This document shows positions 33,402-41,536 of a DNA stretch of 64,000 nucleotides, in pieces. The notes under the pieces are model-generated. The model was not told the DNA's origin. It worked only from the letters and a program-made list of their open reading frames with translations, and did not search any database. Both the position numbers and the translations under genes were made by a program. Location of the stretch: positions 62,001 to 126,000 of the forward strand of contig DXCM01000090.1 of the NCBI GenBank assembly GCA_019116025.1, written 5' to 3'. Within the stretch, counting starts at the first letter, position 1; each line of letters opens with the position of its first letter. Source of the DNA: Candidatus Companilactobacillus pullicola (GTDB taxonomy: Bacteria > Bacillota > Bacilli > Lactobacillales > Lactobacillaceae).

Positions 33402-35453
33402 ATGAAAATGAAAACCATTTTACTATCAGCCGTTATTTTAGGTGGATTTGCAGCCCCTATCGCGCAACAAACAGTTGCTTACGCTGATACAATTAATCCT
33501 GAAGTAATTCAGAATAAGGAGACAACTGACGACCAGAGTAGCAATAACCAAGAACTTCGGGCCAACAGTGTCAAATTAAGTGACAAAGTCTCACTAGATC
33601 AATTAAACACTGATACAAGTATTGTAGTCCCTTCTACCACAAGAGATAACAGTACTAAGCTAGATGATACCTATGTCAATCTCGATGATGAACAAATTAC
33701 CGAATTAAAGAATGGCAAAAGTGCCACCTTCTACGGCTATTTAGAAATCACAACCAGCTGGGGAGGAGAACTTACTTATAGAATCGATGCTCCAAAAAAT
33801 GAGTTACAATTGCAATACAATGAGAATACTCAAACTCTTTCGTTACTAAACGACTCTCAAAAAGTTGATCATATAGCTTATGAACTACTCAAGGGAGATG
33901 CCAATGTGCATTATGTTTTTAAAGACACTGGTGAAGAAATTTATCAGCATGTGCATGAGTCTGACCTTAGCTCTAATGAATCAACCTTTACAGTCGAAAA
34001 ATTATATAGATTACATAAAGAGAATCTATTAAAAGGACACTTTGATGCTGTATTCATCGATTTGGATAATTTACCTAACATCGAAAATGCCAATAATCCT
34101 CTTGATATCGATTTTAATGAACAACCTCTCGAAAAGGAATTTGATCCCGATAAGATCACTAAAGATAATGCTGAATTCACTGTTAAATTAGAACGGGCCA
34201 AACCAGCAGTCTTCAATCTCAATGTTTATCTCGATGGTAAACTTTTCTCCAAACAAAGTACTGAAAACGAAATCTTTACAGAAGTTCCTCAACAAATTGA
34301 CGAAAAATTGCCGGACTCATCAAAAGCTAAATTGAATCCTAATAAAACCCACTCTGACGTTAGTTATTCATACTTTCCACAACTTGGCTTGGATTCAAGA
34401 ACTGGTAAGGCCTTTCATCAGTATATCTTCGACCGACAAGACGGCGAACTTGTTCCACGAACCGAAGGTTTTCTAAGACAAGCTCTAGCCTTTTATTCTG
34501 GTGACGATGAGGATCCAATAATCGAAATGTTCATGGCTGGACGTACTCAAAATCTCTCAATTTATTACGAATCAGAAGACTATTCTGATGAAGACGAAAA
34601 CTCAACTGTAACTTCCAACGTAGTGATTAGCTCTAACTTGGGCTTGCAAACTGTTAAGAATGTCACTGGTAAAAAAGGTGAAACCGTAACTGTTAAAGTT
34701 CCCCAAATTGATGGCTACAAACCTGATAAAGAAACTGTAACAGCTAAGGTAAACGAAGATGGAACCATCACTACTGATGAAAAAGTTAAATATGAGTTGA
34801 TCAAGGATGATGAAGGTAATGGTAATACTAAGCCACCAGTAACAACTCCTGAGCCTGAACCTACTCCAGCTCCCGAACCAACACCAGACCCTGAACCAGC
34901 TCCAAACCCTAATCCAGCTCCAAACCCTAACCCAGCTCCAAACCCTAATCCAGCTCCAAACCCTAATCCAGCTCCAAATCCTAACCCAGCTCCAAATCCT
35001 AACCCAGCTCCAAACCCTAACCCAGCTCCAAATCCTAACCCCGACAAAATGAATGGTTTTGTTGGTACTATGAAAGAACATGTTAAGTTATATAGCTTGG
35101 ACAAAAACAAGATGGAACTTATTACCGATAAGAAGTTATCAAAACACTCCGACTGGAGATTCGATCAAAGTATCAAGGTCGATGGAAAAATTTATTACCG
35201 TGTTGCTTCTAACGAATGGGTCAGTGCAAAAGATGTCTACCGTTATCAAGTAGAATCCGGTGTCATTGAAACTAAAGATAAGGAATACACTAGTTTAGTC
35301 AATTCAAATTCTGAATCTATCACTAATCGTGCCTTAGGTTCTAAAACCTCTTGGAAATATGATCGTATTGCCTATTTAGGTGATAAAGAAGAAAAACATT
35401 ATCGTGTCGCTTCTAACGAATTCGTTCATCATAGTGATGCAAACAAAAAATAA
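33402..35453 (+). CDS. Secreted surface protein: unknown domain, MucBP-like, PNPNPA repeat, SLAP
   Basis: 683 residues. Signal peptide with hydrophobic core TILLSAVILGGFAAPI and probable cleavage after AYA (residue 28). Residues 30-400 are a large acidic domain I do not recognise. About 405-470 resembles a MucBP-type beta domain (TVKNVTGKKGETVTVKV...GYKPD). About 480-548 is Pro-rich with eight exact PNPNPA-type units. The C-terminal ~130 residues hold two SLAP-like units, each with a YRVASNE motif (YYRVASNEWV, HYRVASNEFV), which bind secondary wall polymers. No LPXTG. I chose ATG 33402 with AAGGAG upstream. An adhesin or wall spanner is inferred. Monocistronic with a terminator. Confidence 0.85.
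   Translation: MKMKTILLSAVILGGFAAPIAQQTVAYADTINPEVIQNKETTDDQSSNNQELRANSVKLSDKVSLDQLNTDTSIVVPSTTRDNSTKLDDTYVNLDDEQITELKNGKSATFYGYLEITTSWGGELTYRIDAPKNELQLQYNENTQTLSLLNDSQKVDHIAYELLKGDANVHYVFKDTGEEIYQHVHESDLSSNESTFTVEKLYRLHKENLLKGHFDAVFIDLDNLPNIENANNPLDIDFNEQPLEKEFDPDKITKDNAEFTVKLERAKPAVFNLNVYLDGKLFSKQSTENEIFTEVPQQIDEKLPDSSKAKLNPNKTHSDVSYSYFPQLGLDSRTGKAFHQYIFDRQDGELVPRTEGFLRQALAFYSGDDEDPIIEMFMAGRTQNLSIYYESEDYSDEDENSTVTSNVVISSNLGLQTVKNVTGKKGETVTVKVPQIDGYKPDKETVTAKVNEDGTITTDEKVKYELIKDDEGNGNTKPPVTTPEPEPTPAPEPTPDPEPAPNPNPAPNPNPAPNPNPAPNPNPAPNPNPAPNPNPAPNPNPAPNPNPDKMNGFVGTMKEHVKLYSLDKNKMELITDKKLSKHSDWRFDQSIKVDGKIYYRVASNEWVSAKDVYRYQVESGVIETKDKEYTSLVNSNSESITNRALGSKTSWKYDRIAYLGDKEEKHYRVASNEFVHHSDANKK
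34902..35045 (+). repeat. Eight 18-bp tandem repeats inside the surface gene
   Basis: Unit CCAAACCCTAAYCCAGCT encodes PNPNPA. The eight copies differ mainly by synonymous C/T changes; the last ends PNPNPD. It probably expands by slippage and creates long spurious open frames on the minus strand. Not a CRISPR: there are no spacers. Confidence 0.93.
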
Positions 35454-35497
35454 GACGAAAAAAACAGTCCTCTCAAAGGGCTGTTTTTTTCGTCTTA
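35452..35497. terminator. Bidirectional terminator between surface gene and map
   Basis: AAGACGAAAAAAACAG pairs with CTGTTTTTTTCGTCTT. It overlaps the map stop codon at 35495-35497. Confidence 0.92.
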
Positions 35498-36334
35498 TTT
35501 CATTTGGTTGTGTTCTTTTAAATATTTACGAGCCCAACTTAGATATTTTTCATCCTCTGCAGCATCCTGAGAAGTCAAAATCTTAGGACCATCTTCGGTA
35601 ATTGCTAAAGTATGTTCATATTGAGCAGACCAAGAACCGTCAGCACTAGCGTAGTAAATCCAATCGTCGTTAGGGTCCTTTAGTGAACGATCAACAATTT
35701 CCCATGTACCCTCATTGATCATAGGTTCAATTGTAATTGTCATACCATTCTTTAAACGTAATCCACGGCCTGGTTCACCATAATGTAAAACATCTGGTTG
35801 TTCATGCATTGTTGGTTGAATACCATGTCCACAAAGTTCTCTGACATCACCATAGCCATGTTCATCTTCTGTATAGTGTTGAATAGCATAACCAATATCG
35901 CCTAAACGATTACCAGCAATACTTTGAGCAATCCCTAAGTACAATGACTTCTTAGTAACTTCCATTAAATCGGATGTTTCTTGAGTCACTGAACCAACAG
36001 CATAACTCCAGCAAGAATCACTTTGATAGCCCTTGTAACTAACAGTCATATCTACCTTAACCAAGTCACCCTCTTGTAAGATTAAATCACGACGTGGTGT
36101 ACCATGTGCAACCTCATCATTAACATCGACACAAGTAGCGTATTTATAACCCTCAAAACCCTTTTCTGAAGGAACTGCACCATGGCTAACAATATAGTCA
36201 TTAGCAAATTCTTCAATCGAATAAGCTGAGATACCAGGTTTGATCAAGTCACGTAAGCCCAAATGGACTCCGGCTAATATCTTACCTGATTCACGCATAC
36301 CTTCGATTTCTCGTTCTGATTTCAATGTAATCAT
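35495..36334 (-). CDS. map: Type I methionine aminopeptidase
   Basis: 279 residues, about 30 longer than the E. coli enzyme owing to an extended C-terminus ending ARKYLKEHNQMK. Metal ligands fit the pita-bread fold: D in VKVDMTVSYKG, D in GYQSDSCWSY, H in LCGHGIQPTMHE, E in TIEPMIN, and E in YEHTLAIT. It removes N-terminal Met from nascent proteins. I chose ATG 36334 with GGGAGAG seven bases upstream. It follows uvrC by 13 bp on the same strand and is closed by a shared terminator. Confidence 0.96.
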   Translation of the reverse strand: MITLKSEREIEGMRESGKILAGVHLGLRDLIKPGISAYSIEEFANDYIVSHGAVPSEKGFEGYKYATCVDVNDEVAHGTPRRDLILQEGDLVKVDMTVSYKGYQSDSCWSYAVGSVTQETSDLMEVTKKSLYLGIAQSIAGNRLGDIGYAIQHYTEDEHGYGDVRELCGHGIQPTMHEQPDVLHYGEPGRGLRLKNGMTITIEPMINEGTWEIVDRSLKDPNDDWIYYASADGSWSAQYEHTLAITEDGPKILTSQDAAEDEKYLSWARKYLKEHNQMK

Positions 36335-36347
36335 CAAATCTCTCCCT

Positions 36348-38165
36348 TTAACCTTTATGATACTTCTTATGAAAATCTGTGCTTGCTAACGTTATCTTGA
36401 TCGTTTGTGCGGTTGTCTTAGGAATTCCCAGATCGGTCAATTGTTCAACCGAAGCTTCTTTCATCTTCTTAACTGAACCAAATTTCTTTAACAACTTAGT
36501 ACGAGTTTTCGGACCGACACCTTGAATATTATCAAGTTGCGAAGATAACGCATTTTTACTTCTCGTCTTACGATGGAAAGTAATGGCAAAACGGTGAACT
36601 TCATCTTGAATTCTCTGTAGCAAATAGAATCCCTGACTCTTACGATCTAATGGTACCTCAATCCCATCTTCGCCGACAATTAAGTGTGAAGTATTATGGT
36701 GATCATCCTTAACCATCCCTGCTACTGGTATGTCAATTCCCAATTCGTTATTCAAGACATCCACTACTGCACGTAATTCAATGATACCACCATCCATCAA
36801 AATCAAATCAGGTAATGGGGAATCATCCTTAATCAAACGTGAATAGCGTCTATAAATAACTTCTCTGGTATTGGCTGCTTCATCCGCACCAGATTGGTGT
36901 TCTACTTCACCTTTGATCTTATACTTCCGATAACCACTCTTTTCAGGTCGGCCGTCTTTAAACATAACCATTGCTGAAACGGGATTAGTTCCTTGAATAT
37001 GTGAGTGGTCAAACGATTCAATAATATGGCCGTATGGTAAATCAAGCGCCTCAAAAATTTGTTTCTGAGCACCATATGTTTGACGATTATCCAATTCCAT
37101 CAAACGGAATTTCTCTTGTAGAACCAATTTAGAATTCTCTGCTGCCATATCCATCAAATCACGTTTTTGACCACGTTGTGGCGTCCTAAATGGAATATTC
37201 AAAACCTGAGATAAAGTATCCTTATCCAAGTTATCAGGCACCAAAATTTCTTTAGGTAGGACTTGATTACGACGATTATAAAATTGCAAAATAAACGTCG
37301 ATAATTCTTCCTCTGGCGTATTGATACATGCAAAAACCTTTTTTTCACGTTTCATTAAGCGAGCTTGACGAATAAAGAAAATTTGAATTGAAATCCAACC
37401 CTTTTCGACATAGTAATTAAAAATATCTCTAGGCGTACTATCATTAGAAATAATTTTCTGCTTCTCTACAGTTGTCTCAATATATTTGATCTGATCTCTT
37501 AATTCAGCCGCTCTTTCAAATTCCAATTTTTCCGAAGCATGTTCCATTCTGTCTTCTAGTTGGTGTTTAATTTCCCCAACGTTACCGCCCAAGAACTTTT
37601 TAATCTTTTCAATCTGTTGATCATATTTTTCCTTCGGAACGGTTTGGAAACAAGCTCCTAAACACTGCCCCATATGGTAATACAAACAGGGACGGCCCAG
37701 GTTACCTTGACATCTTCTTAATGGATAAACCTTTTGTAAGAAGTTCAAAGTATTAGACGCTGCCCAAACATTAGGATAGGGTCCAAAGTAATAGGCACCA
37801 TCCTTCTTAACCAAGCCCGTGATTTCCATTTTAGGATCACGTTCATTAGTAATTTTTATATAAGGGTACCCTGTACCACGTTTTAATTTAATATTGTAAT
37901 ATGGTTGATGTTTTTGAATTAAAGTAATTTCCAACAAAAATGCTTCTTTATCATTGGAAGTAATAATTGTTTCAAAATCGCGAATCTCTGATACTAGCCG
38001 AGCCGTCTTGCCTTCATGAGAACTTTTGAAATAAGAACGCACTCGATTACGTAAGTTTTTAGCCTTACCAACGTAAATAATTTTGGAATTAATATCCTTC
38101 ATTAAATAACAACCAGGACGTGGTGGCAAAAGGCTTAATTTATGTTCAAGATATTCAGTTGCCAA
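36348..38165 (-). CDS. uvrC: Excinuclease ABC subunit C
   Basis: 605 residues. N-terminal GIY-YIG nuclease (about 12-95: PGCYLMKD...IIYVGKAKNLRNRV) makes the 3' incision. A Cys cluster (RRCQGNLGRPCLYYHMGQCLG) follows. A UVR helix at about 195-230 (HASEKLEFERAAELRDQIKY) contacts UvrB. The RNase H-like domain makes the 5' incision, and a C-terminal helix-hairpin-helix pair (from about 545) binds DNA. Acts in nucleotide excision repair with UvrAB, encoded elsewhere. Upstream of map in a two-gene transcript. Confidence 0.97.
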   Translation of the reverse strand: MATEYLEHKLSLLPPRPGCYLMKDINSKIIYVGKAKNLRNRVRSYFKSSHEGKTARLVSEIRDFETIITSNDKEAFLLEITLIQKHQPYYNIKLKRGTGYPYIKITNERDPKMEITGLVKKDGAYYFGPYPNVWAASNTLNFLQKVYPLRRCQGNLGRPCLYYHMGQCLGACFQTVPKEKYDQQIEKIKKFLGGNVGEIKHQLEDRMEHASEKLEFERAAELRDQIKYIETTVEKQKIISNDSTPRDIFNYYVEKGWISIQIFFIRQARLMKREKKVFACINTPEEELSTFILQFYNRRNQVLPKEILVPDNLDKDTLSQVLNIPFRTPQRGQKRDLMDMAAENSKLVLQEKFRLMELDNRQTYGAQKQIFEALDLPYGHIIESFDHSHIQGTNPVSAMVMFKDGRPEKSGYRKYKIKGEVEHQSGADEAANTREVIYRRYSRLIKDDSPLPDLILMDGGIIELRAVVDVLNNELGIDIPVAGMVKDDHHNTSHLIVGEDGIEVPLDRKSQGFYLLQRIQDEVHRFAITFHRKTRSKNALSSQLDNIQGVGPKTRTKLLKKFGSVKKMKEASVEQLTDLGIPKTTAQTIKITLASTDFHKKYHKG

Positions 38166-38293
38166 TAAATACCCCTCCCTCGTATAGTTCGAACTTATCT
38201 AATATTAAGTTAATCTGCGTAATTGTCAAATTAAGTGCCCCTTTGGGGATTTCGAGTTGTTTTTATTTGCTTTTATATATTTTGAGAATATAA

Positions 38294-38323
38294 TTGATTT
38301 TATACAATATATTTGTGTACAAT
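38294..38323 (+). promoter_or_regulatory. Predicted promoter of the 185-residue protein gene
   Basis: TTGATT (38294-38299), 18-base spacer, TACAAT (38318-38323), close upstream of an AGGAGATAAG ribosome site. Confidence 0.6.
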
Positions 38324-38343
38324 TTGAATAGGAGATAAGAAAA

Positions 38344-38901
38344 ATGACAGAATATAAAGCAGATATAGTTCCATTAAATGATGAATTTATCGGTACTAAG
38401 GCTCATGGTAATGCGAGTTTTATTGAATCTGACGAAAATCTACATATTAAGATTGAAATGTTTGATACTCCTAAGAACACTCAACACTGGGAACACTTCC
38501 ATGGTTTTCCTGATGGTAAAATAGCTCAAATCGCTACCATGGCCCAAGATGTTAATCATGATGGTTTAGTTGACCTTCCTGAAACAGAGATTGTTTCAGG
38601 TACTACGATGGTTCCCTTTGACGATGCCCCTCAAAACATGAATGTACCTAATGATAATTATCCTATTTCTGACGCTAATGGTCATTTTGCCTATGAAATA
38701 GATGTACCTTTGAAAGATTTACAAAAGAAGTTTAAAGAGGTCTTTGGCACTGACGAACTAGAACTAGATAAACGTGTTATTTATATCCATGGTGTTCCTG
38801 ACAGTCTCCAATTACCTGAAAGCGTGGGCGGTGCTGTGGGTGATTATGACGCTCACACTACTTTGCCTATTGCGGCGGGCAAGATTGAAAAAATTGACTA
38901 A
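38344..38901 (+). CDS. Uncharacterised protein with EF-hand loop and His-rich motif
   Basis: 185 residues, acidic, with no signal peptide or membrane segment. Residues 69-80, DVNHDGLVDLPE, are a textbook 12-residue EF-hand calcium loop (D1, N3, D5, G6, D9, E12). Nearby QHWEHFHG (47-54) and a late YIHG recall the metal-site pattern of CHRD or Cu/Zn-SOD-like beta folds, but the match is weak and I do not assign it. The family is unrecognised. AGGAGATAAG precedes ATG 38344. It is transcribed alone, divergent from uvrC; a hypothetical cytoplasmic metal-binding protein is an inference. Confidence 0.75.
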   Translation: MTEYKADIVPLNDEFIGTKAHGNASFIESDENLHIKIEMFDTPKNTQHWEHFHGFPDGKIAQIATMAQDVNHDGLVDLPETEIVSGTTMVPFDDAPQNMNVPNDNYPISDANGHFAYEIDVPLKDLQKKFKEVFGTDELELDKRVIYIHGVPDSLQLPESVGGAVGDYDAHTTLPIAAGKIEKID

Positions 38902-38927
38902 TCGACTAATTTAATTTATCCAAATAA

Positions 38928-38956
38928 TTGTTATTCTTTTTGAAAGGCTATATAAT
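38928..38956 (+). promoter_or_regulatory. Near-consensus promoter of the 48-residue protein gene
   Basis: TTGTTA (38928-38933), 17-base spacer, TATAAT (38951-38956), 36 bases upstream of the ATG at 38993. Confidence 0.8.
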
Positions 38957-38992
38957 AGCAGTATAAAGAAAACCTGAAAGGGGCTGATTCCG

Positions 38993-39139
38993 ATGGGCTT
39001 AACAGTGAAACGTGAAAGTGATTTTGGCAGTTTGTTTGATAAGTTTGCCTCTCTTCCCGATGATGTAAAAGAAAACGAAAAACGCGTAGATTCCGCAGAT
39101 AAGAAATCTGCTAAGAATAAAAAGGAATCTAAAAAGTAG
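38993..39139 (+). CDS. 48-residue SPJ_0845-like small protein
   Basis: Reads MGLTVKRESDFGSLFDKFAS, then LPDD and a Lys/Glu/Asp-rich tail ending KESKK. It has a near-perfect promoter, a GAAAGGGG ribosome site nine bases before ATG and a terminator, so it is a real gene although short. It resembles the small conserved protein annotated as the SPJ_0845 family in streptococci and lactobacilli (from memory, not verified). Function is unknown. The charged tail suggests disorder or nucleic acid contact. Confidence 0.75.
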   Translation: MGLTVKRESDFGSLFDKFASLPDDVKENEKRVDSADKKSAKNKKESKK

Positions 39140-39236
39140 TAATTAAAACTTCTCTTGTTTGATGTCACTTCTCTTAATTGAGATGCCATTTGATTTTTAC
39201 TATTTCTTAAAGAACCCTTTTGATATAAAATGTGTG

Positions 39237-39280
39237 CCCTCCACTTTGGATATTTGCCGTCCGAGCTTGGAGGGTTTTTT
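39237..39280 (+). terminator. Terminator of the 48-residue gene
   Basis: CCCTCCA pairs with TGGAGGG across a 24-base loop that may fold further, followed by six T. Confidence 0.8.
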
Positions 39281-39286
39281 GTATCT

Positions 39287-39343
39287 AAAAAGCAGTATCC
39301 ATTAAATCCACATTCAAGGTGGTTTTAACGGATACTGCTTTTT
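39287..39343. other. 57-bp near-perfect long hairpin
   Basis: The two 25-base arms (39287-39311 and 39319-39343) differ from perfect complementarity at only two positions; the loop is ATTCAAG. A and T runs flank it, so it can act as a bidirectional terminator, but it is longer than usual and has no convergent gene ending right at it. A miniature repeat relic is an alternative. Confidence 0.6.
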
Positions 39344-39379
39344 CATAAGATGTTTCTCGACAATTTAGTTAGAATTTAA

Positions 39380-39481
39380 TTATTCTGGAAGTGTCTCTGA
39401 TTCCATTTCTCTTAAATCGATCAATTCCTGGAACATCAAGTATTCAAAGTTATCATCTAGGATACTGTTGTATAGAGTCAT
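39380..39481 (-). CDS. 33-residue small ORF coupled to the upstream gene
   Basis: Starts MTLYNSILDDNFEYLMFQEL and ends MESETLPE; acidic and probably helical. The ATG (39481-39479) sits nine bases after the stop of the upstream membrane protein gene, and the string TAAGGGGAAAAA provides both that stop and a ribosome site, so translational coupling is likely. I do not recognise it. It could be a partner, regulator or signalling peptide of the upstream protein. It lacks a signal peptide. Confidence 0.55.
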   Translation of the reverse strand: MTLYNSILDDNFEYLMFQELIDLREMESETLPE

Positions 39482-39490
39482 TTTTTCCCC

Positions 39491-40000
39491 TTATTTGTTT
39501 AATTTTAATTGTATAAAGTTAGCACTTATCACGGGACGTCTAATCTGGCGGCCCTTTTCGTTAATATAATTATCCATTGAAAGAACTTCACCATAAAACT
39601 TTATAGCGTCATTTTCTTGTAAGCTACTGATGTTTCTCGCAAAATTGGAGTCAGTATACTTCACTTTACAAACTCTTGACGCATCGTTGCCATCTAATGC
39701 TACTAACATATATTTATCTTCTGGATCCAATTTTTTAACATGTCCAAATTGAAAAATCTTCGATCCAAAATATAAAGTTGTATTCTCATATAAATTGTCA
39801 AAAGAAACATAAGAGTATTTTTTACTCTCGTTACTAAATTCCGAAATACTCTTCTGCTTATGTTTTGCTTCACTTACTAAAATAATACTTTCGCGGTTAC
39901 TACCAATTACTTTATTTTTCGATAATAATAGATAACCAACTAAGACTAATAACGTACACAAAAAAACAATTAACAATCTGGATCGCAAAATTCTTATCAT
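39491..40000 (-). CDS. Membrane-anchored protein of unknown function
   Basis: 169 residues. One N-terminal membrane segment (LRSRLLIVFLCTLLVLVGYLL, shown in part, about 6-25) anchors an extracellular domain with beta-rich character, including IFQFGHVKKLDPEDKYMLVA and LQENDAIKFYGEVLSMDNYI, which recall an OB-like fold. No catalytic motif. ATG has GGGGGAATTAA upstream. A 33-residue ORF follows within nine bases. Isolated leftward transcript. Family not recognised; single-TM topology is clear. Confidence 0.75.
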   Translation of the reverse strand: MIRILRSRLLIVFLCTLLVLVGYLLLSKNKVIGSNRESIILVSEAKHKQKSISEFSNESKKYSYVSFDNLYENTTLYFGSKIFQFGHVKKLDPEDKYMLVALDGNDASRVCKVKYTDSNFARNISSLQENDAIKFYGEVLSMDNYINEKGRQIRRPVISANFIQLKLNK

Positions 40001-40098
40001 TTAATTCCCCCAATTACAAAAGATAGCAAAGGTCTAGACAAATTTCAATCAATTATCCAGACTAAAATATTTAAATATACCATTACTAAAAATGAGCA

Positions 40099-40138
40099 TA
40101 AAAAAATATCTCTAAGTTAATAATTTAGGGATATTCTT
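40099..40138 (-). terminator. Terminator of the mgtC-like gene
   Basis: Minus strand: AATATC pairs with GATATT and CTAA with TTAG, followed by seven T. Confidence 0.8.
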
Positions 40139-40141
40139 ACT

Positions 40142-40843
40142 TTAAACATTAATCGTTTCTACCTTAAGAATATTTTCATTCATTGACAGTCCCTCGACAA
40201 TATCAACGTAATCAATATCTTTTCCAAAATCAATTGAATAAACATTAGTATATATCTTCGTATCATTCAAATTGGATACGCTGAATCTAACACCTTCAAC
40301 TGTTATATCGTGTCTTTGAAAATAATCATCAATAAACTTCTTAGTATCCAGCTTATGTTTGTACTCGATCTTTAGCTTTCTGACTGGACTGATCTTGATG
40401 ATCTTCTTCAAAAAACCTAAAACAGCGTAAACTACTAAAAAGCCGACTATGGCAATAATATAATCACCCATACCAATAGCAATTCCTAGACAAGCAACTA
40501 CCCAAAGACTGGCGGCAGTTGTTAATCCACGAATCGAGTGATGTTCCACAATAATCGTTCCAGCACCCAAGAAACCAATACCACTAACAACTTGAGCTAT
40601 CAAACGAGCATCATCTGCTCTTATAACACCTTTATATTGAGGATACTGACGTGCCATCTCTAAGGCATCGAACCCAATATTCTTTTGAATCATCGCAATA
40701 ATACAAGCACCCAAACACACTAAGATATGCGTTCTTAATCCTGCTGGACGATGCTTATATGCTCGATCTAAACCAATGATACCTGAAAATATCACAGCCA
40801 ATAGGAGTCGAATTACTACATTTAGCACACTTAATTGGCTCAA
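40142..40843 (-). CDS. MgtC/SapB family membrane protein
   Basis: 233 residues. Four to five N-terminal helices carry the family signature: FSGIIGLDRAYKHRPAGLRTH (about 20-40, shown in part), then IGFLGAGTIIVEHHSIRGLT and TAASLWVVACLGIAIGMG. A cytoplasmic C-terminal ACT-like domain follows. MgtC proteins modulate the F-type ATP synthase or magnesium stress; role here is inferred. The longest frame starts at ATG 40879, but the ribosome site GGAGGG lies inside it and points to TTG 40843, which I use. The orphan EIIA gene is directly upstream on the same strand, 26 bp away from the longer start. Confidence 0.88.
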   Translation of the reverse strand: MSQLSVLNVVIRLLLAVIFSGIIGLDRAYKHRPAGLRTHILVCLGACIIAMIQKNIGFDALEMARQYPQYKGVIRADDARLIAQVVSGIGFLGAGTIIVEHHSIRGLTTAASLWVVACLGIAIGMGDYIIAIVGFLVVYAVLGFLKKIIKISPVRKLKIEYKHKLDTKKFIDDYFQRHDITVEGVRFSVSNLNDTKIYTNVYSIDFGKDIDYVDIVEGLSMNENILKVETINV

Positions 40844-40905
40844 AAATAATCCCTCCAATTTTCTTGTTAAATAACTCAATTATTATAACATTATTATCCG
40901 TTTTA

Positions 40906-41481
40906 TTAATTATTACTGTTAATAAACATATCCGCTATCTCTTTAGAACTAGTAGTCTCTTTTAAAGAGTAAAGAAATTTAGGATCTGATAATAAAATCG
41001 AAATACTGGCTAGATATTTTACATGAAGAAAATTTGGTTCCGATTTAGGAATCAACAAACCGATCACTAAGTCAATTTTTTCATTATTCCACATAATAGG
41101 ATTCTCTAATTTCAAAACCAACATTGTCAATTCTTTAATTGAATCATCAATAACATGAGGTAACACAATTCCATCACCTAAATTAGTCGATGCTTGTTGT
41201 TCACGTAATAAAAATTGACCATATATTTTTTCTTCATCTAACCCTGTCTGTCGTTGGCTAGCAAACTTAGATAGGTACTTCAACAGCTCATTTTCAGAAG
41301 CAACAGTAACGTCTACTTGGACATTTTCTACTTTCAATATCTGTGAAAAATCACTAGTTTCTTCCTCTTTGCTTCGAGCTTTATTTTGAGGATCGTTAAT
41401 ATCATTCGTTAAAATGGTATCGTCATTCTTTTCTTTCTTTTTAAAAACATTCTTTAGCTGGTCCCACAATGATTGATGCAT
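40906..41481 (-). CDS. Orphan fructose/nitrogen-type PTS EIIA
   Basis: 191 residues. A charged N-terminal extension (1 to about 45, KKKEKNDD and KARSKEEE) precedes a PTS EIIA-2 domain with phospho-acceptor H109 (GIVLPHV). No EIIB or EIIC genes adjoin it, so it is an orphan. It resembles EIIA-Ntr-like regulators but belongs to the fructose/mannitol EIIA fold; a regulatory rather than transport role is plausible. ATG with GGAGGTTTTATA. It is upstream of the MgtC gene on the same strand. Confidence 0.9.
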   Translation of the reverse strand: MHQSLWDQLKNVFKKKEKNDDTILTNDINDPQNKARSKEEETSDFSQILKVENVQVDVTVASENELLKYLSKFASQRQTGLDEEKIYGQFLLREQQASTNLGDGIVLPHVIDDSIKELTMLVLKLENPIMWNNEKIDLVIGLLIPKSEPNFLHVKYLASISILLSDPKFLYSLKETTSSKEIADMFINSNN

Positions 41482-41501
41482 TATAAAACCTCCAAATTAA
41501 A

Positions 41502-41536
41502 TAAAAAAAGTCAAAATCTAAAATAGAGTTTGACTC
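41502..41536 (-). terminator. Terminator of the LMW phosphatase gene
   Basis: Minus strand: AGTCAAA pairs with TTTGACT, followed by seven T. It separates the phosphatase unit from the EIIA gene. Confidence 0.8.

Noticed and set aside
34902..35045. CRISPR-like direct repeats
   Set aside because: The units are contiguous coding repeats with no spacers and no cas genes.
34602..35110. Minus-strand frames rich in WSWVRVWSW and GFGAGL
   Set aside because: They are mirror images of the 18-bp PNPNPA repeats, not genes.
38238..38252. Short GCCCC-TTT-GGGG hairpin upstream of the 185-residue gene
   Set aside because: A tiny stem without a T run directly after it; too weak to call a terminator or operator.
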